Assembly: GCA_038380795.1 (NCBI GenBank)
Contig: CM076266.1
Span: forward strand, 28,346,145-28,410,144
Source: Pyrocephalus nanus
Lineage: Eukaryota > Chordata > Aves > Passeriformes > Tyrannidae
DNA length: 64,000 nucleotides
Reading direction: 5' to 3'
Below the pieces are notes generated by a model that was not told where the DNA came from, ran no database searches, and saw nothing but the letters and a program-made list of their open reading frames with translations. Below, one piece after another: positions 54,451-64,000 of this stretch (within the stretch, counting starts at the first letter, position 1; each line of letters starts with the position of its first letter). Position numbers and translations under genes: made by a program.

Positions 54451-56313
54451 CCTTAGTATTGTGGGGCTTTCTTGATCTTCTCCCATATTTAGCCTAATAG
54501 CTCCATAATGAAGTCACATCCAAAATTTTACAGCCAAATCTTCCTTTTATTTATATATATAACCTATATTTTTTTCACTGAGAATTTATTGAGATTTATC
54601 TATCATAACTAATCCTGTGGCAGAGAGTGAGACTTATCTTTAACAAAAGTTGAGATTCTACATGCAACTCTCATTCTACACAGAACTGTTATTTTTTAAT
54701 TCAACTTGTGTGTGATGCTAGTTTTTAGCCCAGATCCTGGTTTGTTTTGAATTTGCTGATGATCGCTAAATTGCAGCATTGGCACCAAAAATAAAGTGTT
54801 TTTTTTCTTAGACTTTGTTTTTTCAGATTAACCTGATGTGGTCATGATTTAAAGTGGCCATGTCCTGACCTTCAGGTGCCCCTGAGTTCTATGGGAAAGA
54901 AGGTGGTTGCAAGTCCCTGCTTTAATGAAAAGTAACACAGTGTAACTGGATAATATTTTTGTCTCTGAGCTTTTGTTTTATGATGGAAACCTTTCAAATC
55001 CACATATTCTGAGTTCAGGAATGAAAGAAATCATTATTGCACTTAAAGGAACCATTCAAAGCCCTAATTTTTTTCTTTATAATTTAAATGAGTGTACATA
55101 TACTCTTCTAAGCTGGGCATCAGCAGCTAATGTTTGTGTTATTTTTAGAAGGGTAATACTAAGAACCTCAAGGAATATGTGCATCTTTAGTTAATTTGGA
55201 AACCAAGGAAGTCACTCTTTTTGAGTACATTTTAATTATATCACTTGGGAATAAATTTAAAAAAGATTCTGACATAATGATAAAGTTCACAGAGTTTACA
55301 CTGTCACAGCATGCATCTTTCCATCTGGGCATCCTGTTTCAAAGCAGCCATGTGCTCTTATCCATTTGACTGGAGCACAGCTGATACGGGCTAATTATTT
55401 TTTCCTCCTTTTCATTGTATCACTCTGCTTTTTCTGCTGATTTCAGCTGGAGTTGGAGGTCAGTCTATTTAAAAAGCCCACACTTTTATCTCAGTGTCTC
55501 TTGTGAACTGTTGTATAATTTGGCGACTCCTGGGGATCTTTGCGGTGAGAATACATAATTTACTGACCATCTGCCAGCCTTTTCCTTTCCCCTTCATTAC
55601 AGATGTGGAGAGGAAAAGCTGAAAAGGAGGCAGTCAAATAATACGTGTGCAGAACTTGGTTACTGACCAAGTTACATGCTGTGTTTGTCATTCAGAAATC
55701 TGCTTTGTGCTGGAAGTTGGTGTTACAACGTGAAATCCAAACGAGGGCTGGTTATGTATGAGAAATGTTTATGATGGATTTTTTTTATTCTGAAAGCAGT
55801 TGATTGAGCTTCTTCATAACATTACTGTTTATTTCCCTGCAGCTCTATGTTTCCCTCAGACAGCATCCAAAATCCCAGACTACACCTTACTTTGTGACCA
55901 GCATTCTTTTATGACAGGTGTGGGAAACCTTGTTCTGCCTCAACATGGAGTTACTGAAAGTCCTGAATGATCTGGCTGCAAGGGCTCAATTTAGTTTTAT
56001 TTATGCATGCTGTGTATGCCTGAGTGTGAGAAAGAGGAGAGCAAGATAAGATGCAAAAGACACTAATGACACCAAATGAGATTGTATCTAAAAACCAATA
56101 GCATGGACACTTCAAAACGGCCTGGAGAGCAGCACAGTGTAGTCCTTAGAGAAGCCTAGAGAATAGGCTTTTGGATCTGAGATTAGTTTGAAGGACATCT
56201 GTGGCTGTGAGGAAGGAAAATTTTATTCATTTGACTTCTTTATTTATGTTTTTAAATAGTTGCACCAAAGCTTCCTGACTTTAGAGAACTCTAGAACGCT
56301 ACCTTGTTGTGGA
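54451..56313. other. Intronic unique DNA
   Basis: No exon or repeat recognised. 55380-55620 is repeat-free with TAATTA cores and a TATTTAAAAA block and could be a conserved element; no firm support. Confidence 0.5.
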
Positions 56314-56700
56314 GAACAGCTCCTGTGAGGAGTGGCTGAGCAGACTGGTTTTGCTTAGCCTGGGAAGGAGGAGGCTGAGATGAGATATTATTGTTCTCTA
56401 CAGCTACCTGAAAGGAGCTGGTAGTGACTTGAGTGTGAGTCTCTTCTTACAGGTAACAAGAAGAAACAGCTTCAAGTTACACCGGGGAGGTTTAGGTTGG
56501 ATATTAGGAGAAGGATCTTCACCAAAACAGTTGTTGAGTGTTGGAACAGGCTGCCCAGGGAAGTGGGCAGTCACCATTCCTGGAGGTATTTAGAAGTCCT
56601 TCAGACATGGTTTAGTGGTGGACTTGGCAGTGTTAGGTTACTGGTTGGACTCAATGATCATAAAGATGTTTTCCAACCTAAATGATTCTGTGCTTCTATG
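56314..56700 (+). mobile_element. CR1 LINE fragment, 3' end, plus orientation
   Basis: Includes the end of ORF2 (AGTGGCTGAGCAGACTGG, GGGAAGGAGGAGGCTGAGAT; a 62-codon frame at 56497-56685 with RRRIFTKTVVECWNRLPREV) and the 3' UTR ending TTTTCCAACCTAAATGATTC then TGTGCTTCTATG. 5'-truncated. The best preserved of the plus-strand copies. Confidence 0.95.
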
Positions 56701-56703
56701 CTG

Positions 56704-56735
56704 TTTTCATTCTCTCTTATTTTCATTCTCTCTTA
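56704..56735. repeat. 16-bp tandem duplication at the CR1 3' end
   Basis: TTTTCATTCTCTCTTA occurs twice head to tail, immediately after the CR1 terminus at 56700. It could be insertion-site or replication-slippage sequence. Confidence 0.9.
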
Positions 56736-59700
56736 TTGACCCAAATCTTGGCCCACAGTTCAGGTGGGATCATATTTCACTGAGGTGTATACACAGATGG
56801 ATGCTCTCCATGTTGATACTCCTGCCTTTTCAGCTGAAGTTACAATACCTCCATATGACAGATCATGAGGTGTCTGCAGAGTGATGTTTCATGTGGCAGA
56901 TTTCAGTAGGTTTAGGTGGGATGGACTTATTCTTCACCATCACATCTAAAGGTGATATCTTAAGCCCTTTCAGGGGCCTTATATCCAATCTCACAAATTG
57001 CAGTTTTAGTCTAAAAATATATGTATGCAAAATCAGATCTAAGGTAGATTTTTTGCTCTGGTGAATTTTTTTACCAATTGCTTGCCATGTTGTTGTGTGT
57101 GCGTATAAACTACTTAGTTATGAGCTCTTAGGGGCAGGAAATACATCTTTTGTTTTATTTGCAAAGAGTAGTGAGAACCTTACCTAGGTCTCTAGGTGCC
57201 ATTGCAATAAAATAATCTTAACGATGGGTCTCTGAGTAGTAGTAAGTCTGGCACAATTGAAATGATCTGGTAGCTTACATCAGAGTGAAAGTTTTTATTT
57301 GAAGTACAGAGAGAGCAGAGCATACTTAGTTATTTTTTATCTTTTGTTTAGAGAAAATATTAAACATGGCTTGTCGCTGAACTTGGCTGGGGCTCTCTTC
57401 ATGCAGCTTTTTTTTTTTTTTTAAACCAATTATCCTGCAATATGGAGTGTTTTGATTTAGGCAAGCTTTTTAAAGATCATCATTCATGGTACATGCCGTG
57501 AGGAGCAATTTAAAATTAAAAGGCTGCTTTAGACTTTTAAGAGCACCTGGATCTTATTTTAGAAGCAATTGGAACTCCAGGCCAGCACCTTGTAGGGTAA
57601 TTTAAATTCTTCTTTATTATTATTTTGTTTGAGTACTTGGTGAGGAATTGATTTGAATAGCACGGTGCTGAGCCCTTCAGATTTTGAAGTACTTCTAATT
57701 TCCAGTCATATTTAGCTGCAGATCATGATCTTCTCCTCTTGGTCTTACTAAGCCAGACATCTTAAGAATACCAACCAGACAAAGAAATGAATCTAGACTC
57801 TTTTGATTTATCAAATATTTGATTTCAGGTATTTCTTCTCTTTCATTTATGCTTAGAAGGAGTTCCTTAGGATAGGCTGATAGGAAGAAGTTTAAAAGTT
57901 TCAAAAGAAAAATAAATACAGACATCAAGTCGCCAGTTGTACCATATCCATTCAGCATTTGAAGAAAGTATTTTCATCAGTAAAACATTCATAAGCACTG
58001 ACTGAAGTAAATTATGTTTATTGGTTTGTCTAGGGTAAAAGGACATGGGGGTAAGAAAAAAATCCTTTATTTCTATTAAATACTCCATTTGGGAATATGG
58101 CCTGCCCTGTGCCCCAAGTGAGACAGCAGACCTGTGGGAATGAGGTAAAGGGAAGGAGGGAATCGTCATGTAGCAGAGGTTTATCGTTATTAACAGGCCA
58201 AAAGAGAAACTATGGCTGCACAGGTATCTCTCTTTCTTCTGGAAAGTAATACCCTGAGCACTTGGCTTTAAACCACCAGTCTTTGCTGAAGACTTTCTGG
58301 ATATTTTGGAAAGCCCTGTGCAACGAGAGGGGTATAATGATGCTTTACCCATACAAAGTGACACAGGACAGCCATGTTCTTTGTTAGCTATATTTTCAAA
58401 ATTACAAAAACATGACAATACCTGTTCTCAACATGGCATAGGTGTCCAAAGTACAGGGGTTAGTGACTTTCATTCCAGCTCTCCACAGAGTACTCAGCCC
58501 CTTATGGACATACACAGATGGGATTGTGAGCAGCTGGGGCTCTAGCAGTGAGTCATTAAGTCACTGGAAATTCCCTGGGACCTGAACCATCAGTGAGAAC
58601 CTTTGTAATATTGTAGTTGCAATACAACAAGAAGCTGCCAACAGGCAGCTCATGGTAACAGATTGCAACCACACGTGGTGGAGCTCAGAGATGGTGTGGG
58701 GAAGTGTACACCAGTATAGAGAGGTTTTATAAACTAGAACTGTGAAACAGTGAGCATGGCATTAAACAGCATCACCATTTCCCTGTGCTGGGTGGATTTC
58801 TTAAAAGAGGCTGGAGGAAGCTGATAATTTTTTTTTTTTTTTTCCAAAAGCTCAGTGTATTTTTGCCTTTGAGTTGAGATAAATAAAACATAAGATACAT
58901 TAGAGATTTCACTGGAGTGTGGAGGAGGAGAATGTAAAGTCTGAATATTTTGTTTTCTGTCTGAATCACTAATGTGCTACCAGTCAGTTTAATTAGAATA
59001 ATTAGTCATGAAATATATAATTGGTGTGACTCTTGCTGCAGTTTATATAGAGAGCTTTTGAAGAGGAATATGGTTATTTGATACTGATCCTGCAAACATT
59101 TCTGCATGTTCTTAGCTCAGTGTGCATGAATCAGTGGTATCCCAGTGACTGTGGAAAGGAAGTTCTCCTTTAGCTAAGGGGCTTTCTCAAATTGAGCTAC
59201 ATCAATGGGCAGCATTTCTCTGTGACCATGTGATTTGTGGCAAGTCCACTGTTTTAGGGGTTCCTTCAGTGAGGGACTGCTTTCACTCTTAAACAATTAC
59301 CAGTTCTTGCAGAACAGTAACTTTGAAGGATCAAGCGGTGCCATGTCCTCTGTGGCTTGGTTTGTGTCTTGGTCTCTAAAGGGTTGCTTCTCTCTGTTGG
59401 AAGCACACTCTGTTGTGCCCTGCTGTGGGGAAATGACCCAGTTGTAGTAACCATGTGAAAGAGCATGTTCTTGCTTTCTTGTGGACTATGCCAGATCATT
59501 TCCTGGATCAGGTTTGGCTTGTGGCTGTGCACATACCTTTTGAAGCTCGTGAGAAGTGAGGATGGGTGATGCTGGTGCTGTGTGGAAGAACAGGCCTGGG
59601 GTAGGTTAGCCTTGTCTGGGTTTAGGTAGTTTAGTTTTTCCCTGTAGAAAACCTCAAAAAGCCCGAGCAATTATTTCAGATACTGACAAGTGCTACCACT

Positions 59701-60875
59701 TGATCCTCTTTTCTGAGAAAGTAATAGTAAGAGACTTGTATCATTAAGAGATTTGTTCTCCTTACCTTATTTGTCTCTTATGTCAAAATGATTTCTTACC
59801 CTGAGATTATGTAACAGGCAGCCCCGCTATATGCATCATATTTTCTGCTTGTAGGATATACTTACGTGTTTTGGTCTAGTCTGATAGTCTAATTGACTGT
59901 AGCAGCAGATTCTGTACATCAGCTTTGTAAGAAGGCTTGCAGTTTTCATTATCTTTGGCCAGAAAGAAGAATTGAAAGCCTACGGACTTCCTTAACTATT
60001 TTTATGGTTCTTCTGTTAATTCCATTTGTCTTTTTTGGCGTGTGGTACAGGGTATAATATAAAAACATGTGATTCAACAAAAGCTGTGGAAGAATTTCTG
60101 TTACTGTGGTGTACAGAACTGCAGGTACTGCAAAAAAGACTGAAATAAAAATGGAATATTGTGTATTTGCAAGGTAGGATTGTGTCACCCTGTGGCCTTT
60201 CTTACTGGTTCACAAAACTGTGGTGTTCCCCTGAGTATTCTGTGTGCAGTAGAAAGCCTGTGAAGCTACATCATATACATCATGTTTTATATATATTTAT
60301 ATGTTTATGTCAATAAAGAGATGTTATTTTCCTTTTCCATACCTTTTCACCAGAAACCTCTTAATTTCAAAGTTATAATAACTTAAAGGAAGGAAATTGC
60401 TTTTGTTTTTGTTTTTTTTTTTTCTTAAGCCGCCCTTCTTAGCAAACATTTCTGTCCTATTTAACTAGAACAAACATTTTTACTGTTAACTATGAATTCA
60501 TAACTTACAGAGAGAAAATGTTCCTGAATTGTTGTGTCATCTTCTGGTTTGGTAGTGTTGGCTCTTGTGTCTTGACATATTTGGAAGTCCCATAGTATTG
60601 GCTGCATTCTATACTGTTTGTTCTGGATCAAGCAAGCAAATATCAGTGAATTTCAGACGGACTGAAATTAGTATCAGGCATAGTTTCAAACCCTTTAAGT
60701 GGAACAACAAAAGACACAATAAAATATGTGTGAAATCAGTGTCATGACCCAGATTTTCTGAAGTCTAGCTATTCTCTTAAGGATGCTCAACAGATGATAG
60801 AACAACATTTCTCTCTTGGTGGCCAGAAAGTTTAAATAGTTCAAATTAGTGCTTTTCTCCCAAGTAAAAATTAAT
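56736..60875. other. Intronic unique DNA
   Basis: No exon recognised. T runs at 57407-57422, 58829-58844 and 60401-60423. The 183-codon minus-strand ORF at 57867-58418 has no recognisable domain and overlaps a 79-codon plus-strand frame; both are probably chance. Confidence 0.5.
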
Positions 60876-61127
60876 AGGACAAGACAAAATGGCCTGAAGG
60901 GAGGTTTAGACTGGATATTAAGAAAAATATCTTCACCAGAATGGTTACTGAGCATTGTAAAAGGAGGGCCAGGGAACTGGTGCAGTCACCACCCCTGAAG
61001 GTATTTAAGAGACCTGTAGAGGTGGTACTTAGTGACAAGTTCAGTGGTGGACTTGGCAGTGCTGGGTTAACAGTTGGACTTGATGATCTTAGGGGTCTTT
61101 TCTAACTTAAATGACTATGATTCTATA
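60876..61127 (+). mobile_element. CR1 LINE fragment, 3' end, plus orientation
   Basis: Shows AATGGCCTGAAGGGAGGTTT, AGACTGGATATTAAGAAAAA, GGTATTTAAGAGACCTGTAG, GTGGACTTGGCAGTGCTGGG and the terminal GGGGTCTTTTCTAACTTAAA before ATTCTATAA. 5'-truncated, non-coding. Confidence 0.94.
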
Positions 61128-61420
61128 AATTTATCTGAACTTCTGTATAGTCTATTGAATTCTGATCAGGCAATCAGCCTATCAGAATTTATATTTTAAA
61201 AGACTGTGAATATAATGGCAGTGTGTATCAAATAACTGTTTGGTTGCATTCCTGTGCAAACCATGTCTTTCCCATCCCAGTCCTTCTCTAAATCTCACCT
61301 TTGTGGTCCTTGCATAAAATAAAATCAACCAGCCAAAAACCTTGTAGCATGAACCTCATGCAGTAAAGTGTCAGTTTGTTTCCATAAAACGCCATGGATG
61401 TCTGTGATGTTTTATGTGTT

Positions 61421-61469
61421 TAAAAAAAAACAAACAAAAAACTCCCCCAAAACATAAAACCAAACCAAA
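61421..61469. repeat. A/C-rich low-complexity tract
   Basis: A run, CAAACAAAAA, CCCCCAAAAC and CCAAACCAAA units: the complement of the T/G-rich tracts seen elsewhere. Confidence 0.85.
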
Positions 61470-62162
61470 GCCCGTATAATATTCTACTACACCTGACAGG
61501 TTCTCCAGGGTTCTCACAAGATAAATTGCTGCACACCTCTTCAATTCCTTCATTCTGGTGAACGTGACATGTCCCATTGCTCAAAACCTTGCATATTTGG
61601 CTGTGTTAACTGTTGCTTCCAGGCAGCTGCTCAGAAGCTCTGGACAAAGCTGCAAAAAACCTCATGAAGTTATGTAGAAAGGAGCAGGAGTTCCAAGTTT
61701 ATATCAACTCAAAGTGGAAAAAAAAACAAAGTAGAGGAGAAGAAAACAGAATATTTGCTTTTTTTCATGCATTTCACAAAGTGTTAGCAAAATCCCTGAA
61801 CAAGAGGAGCCAGAGACTTATGAGGAAGCTGCTATCTTAAAATATTTGAGAGGAAAACACTTCTCTTTGTACATTTGAGAACTACTGAGTGCTTTGCAAG
61901 CAGCCATATGTTGTAACATTTTGGCTGAAAGAGAAGTATGTGTTTGAGTGTTTTTATAATTTTGTATAAATGTTTGAAAAATGTAATGAGAATATTGACA
62001 TTTCCCTTTAAAAAACCAAACAAGACATTTCATACCTAAGCTTTGGCCAGCTGTGTCCCAAACTGTCTAATTCCTTCAGGCATTTTAGAGAGGAGGGCAA
62101 GCATCAGTCTTTTGTACCAATGCATGCAGAACTGAGAATTATATAGGATTAAGAATTAAAAC

Positions 62163-62220
62163 TGGTCTGTGGCAGAGCCTGGATTCGAAAGTTCAGTGCC
62201 TTGACCCAGAAGGCTTGTCT
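62163..62220 (+). repeat. MIR-type SINE fragment (3' part)
   Basis: TGGTCTGTGGCAGAGCCTGG, ATTCGAAAGTTCAGTGCC and TTGACCCAGAAGGCT match the MIR segment 'gtggcagagccgggattcgaacc..'. Short but distinctive. Confidence 0.6.
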
Positions 62221-62320
62221 TACTGTTTATCTGTCTAGCTTATGTACTTCTTCATATAACAGTTGTTGATCAGTTCATTTATACTTCTACCAGCTCTGTG
62301 AGGCTGACAAGTACTCTAGT

Positions 62321-62400
62321 GCTCTTTATATAGATGCAGACTCCAAGAACAGGTGATTCAAGTGAGTGCCCAAGGTTATACGAGTATCTGTCGAATGAAA
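62321..62400 (+). repeat. MIR-type SINE fragment (central core)
   Basis: GCTCTTTATATAGATGCAGA, CTCCAAGAACAGGTGATTCA and AGTGAGTGCCCAAGGTTATA match the MIR core ('tttatagatgaggaaactga..agtgacttgcccaaggtcac'). The core lies downstream of the 3' part at 62163, so these are two insertions or a rearranged one. Confidence 0.6.
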
Positions 62401-64000
62401 GGGACTGAATAAAATTTACTTAAATCTCATGTAATGAATTTTTAGGCCTTACTCATTTGCTTGAGAGAAAGCCAGAGACAAAAACAGAGGGGGGAAAAAA
62501 GGGAAATAGGAGTTATCTTCTTTCCCTTGTAAGCTGGTTTCCCATTTTGATTTCAAAAAAAAAGCCAGCTTTTTTCAGTGCTAATTTTATAAGTCGTACC
62601 TTTTTTTCTAACAGATTACAGTTTTTCCGAGAAATTCTCTGATTTCACAGAAAATGAGTTACATTGAGCAGAAGAGAAAAAAAATAAAGGAGGGGGAAAA
62701 GAGAGAATGCTATGAATGGATTCTCCCTCTGTCCCTCAGGATTTCCTGCTTCCACCTGCTAGTGTTGTGATTGCCATGGCTTCAAAACTGGCTTAGCAGA
62801 GTCTTAGCTCTTTCTAGGATGGGTGTTGTGTATTCAGTCAGAGCACCAAGTCACGCTGGGAGGCATGGGGGAGCACGTAGTGGCATTTCTAGCAATAAGC
62901 TTGTCAAAATAAACAGTCTCACTTTTAAAATATGTATCTGGAATGTGTTGCCTCCTAATGCATATTCATGTCCTAAATGCAAATATCTCCCTTTGCTGCA
63001 CATATTGTGGATGTTTGCCCTCTCTATTTGGGTTGTGTATCATATGGCACGTAAATAAGAGATGACAAGTTGTGTAATAACTGGAGGAGGGGAGGAGAAG
63101 AGGAGGTAAAGGGATTTGATTTAATAAGAAACATGCATAATTTACACACCCAGCACTATTCCACTCTGGTTTTGCATATTTTAATTGCAGATTAGAATGT
63201 GGCTTCATGCCAACCAGTATCTTACAAATAATAGTCATTTAGTAGTCTGAAAGGTAAAATTTCTCAGATGAAGTTCTCTTTCTAGAATAAGCATCCTGCA
63301 GTGGTTTAGACTGATCTTGAAGTTTATTGTTTCTTTGTAAGGTGAAAACAGACATGTCACTTTGGGTAGATACATCAAATATACAGTATAAGCAAGAAGA
63401 TGTGTTTCAGGTGATGTTTTTATCACACCCACAAGTGTGAAATACAAATTATTTTAGGATATATTTTTTTCTCTCTGACCTGTAAATGGTCTAAGCTGAG
63501 GGCACAAACTAATATTAGTATGCTGACGTACCTAAATATCCATAACTGTTTGCCTTTGCAATGGTGGTGGCATTAAACTAAAGGGTAGTTTTAGAATATT
63601 TTTTTTTTTATAATCACTGGTGTTTGTTCCTGTCATTCCAGGAACTGATCTTGTGAAATGGGTTCATTTTTGACACTGTAGTTAAAGTCATGACTGGGAA
63701 TAGTGTAGCTTTTGTAGGCCCAAAGGAACAGATGACTCTCACCCTGGAAAGTTAGACCTAAATAAACATGTTAGTACAACAAAAGCATGTGCCACAAGAA
63801 GACCAAATGCTGAGTTGCTTCCAAGAGTTTCGGTATGGATTCTGTACAAGTGCATATCCTTCTGCATACAAGAACTAAAATGAATGTAAATAGGCAGAAA
63901 GTGTAAAAGATACTTTGAGTTGTCATTTAGGAAAGCTTCACAATCAGTGAAAGACTTCATGGGATACCGAATCCAGTCCCAAAATACCACAGGGACTTGT

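Larger units (their letters stand above)
61128..64000. other. Intronic unique DNA with MIR pieces
   Basis: Contains an A-rich tract with CAAA and CCAAAC units (61421-61469), two MIR fragments and otherwise unique AT-rich sequence to the edge. No exon recognised. Confidence 0.55.

Noticed and set aside
57867..58418. 183-codon minus-strand ORF
   Set aside because: No recognisable family; overlaps an equally open plus-strand frame, which points to composition and not coding.
61613..61840. Lys-rich 75-codon frame after an acceptor-like CTTCCAG
   Set aside because: No known domain and no donor; A-rich composition explains the lysines.

Overview
The window looks like bird nuclear DNA. The interspersed repeats are mainly CR1 LINE fragments in both orientations, with the avian-type 3' end (a short CTATG/CTGTG-like tail after an 'AGGTCCCTTCCAACC'-type box). 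There are a few worn MIR-type SINE fragments, one probable avian LTR-family fragment, and many T/G-rich low-complexity tracts. I see no L1, Alu or B elements, no bacterial gene organisation, no tRNA or rRNA, and no CRISPR array. The species cannot be told from the sequence. The CR1 subfamilies and T/G-rich tracts would suit many birds.

The only protein-coding sequence I can support is one exon at 42422-42609 (+). It carries the start codon and first 60 codons of a copine, almost certainly CPNE4 (copine-4). It has a good acceptor, a consensus donor, phase 0, and the beginning of the first C2 domain. No second copine exon was recognised in the 21.4 kb downstream, so 42610-64000 is read as one large intron. 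The 42.4 kb upstream is either 5' non-coding intron(s) of the same gene or flanking DNA. The first 71 bases hold six CpGs, after which CpG almost disappears, so the window may begin at the edge of a CpG island.

Layout: 1-3036 unique AT-rich DNA; 3037-4219 two CR1 3' ends in opposite orientation; 7372-9046 a long CR1 copy with broken reverse-transcriptase ORF; 10221-10328 MIR; 11841-12270 and 15924-16328 the two arms of a diverged inverted duplication around 3.65 kb of unique sequence; 18056-18162 a long T-rich tract; 21330-22216 a second long CR1, unusually lacking its 3' end; 24066-24290 the LTR-like fragment; 28870-29162, 33783-34055 and 39242-39590 further CR1s; 42422-42609 the CPNE4 exon; 45206-45425, 54183-54450, 56314-56700 and 60876-61127 intronic CR1s; 62163-62400 two MIR pieces. 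Most remaining open reading frames are chance ORFs in non-coding DNA.

I found no undescribed multi-gene system. The observations most worth checking are the inverted duplication (a possible long hairpin RNA if transcribed), a nested palindrome cluster at 38861-38926, candidate conserved non-coding blocks (notably 40520-40760 and the 12.4-14.1 kb spacer), and the CpG-rich left edge.
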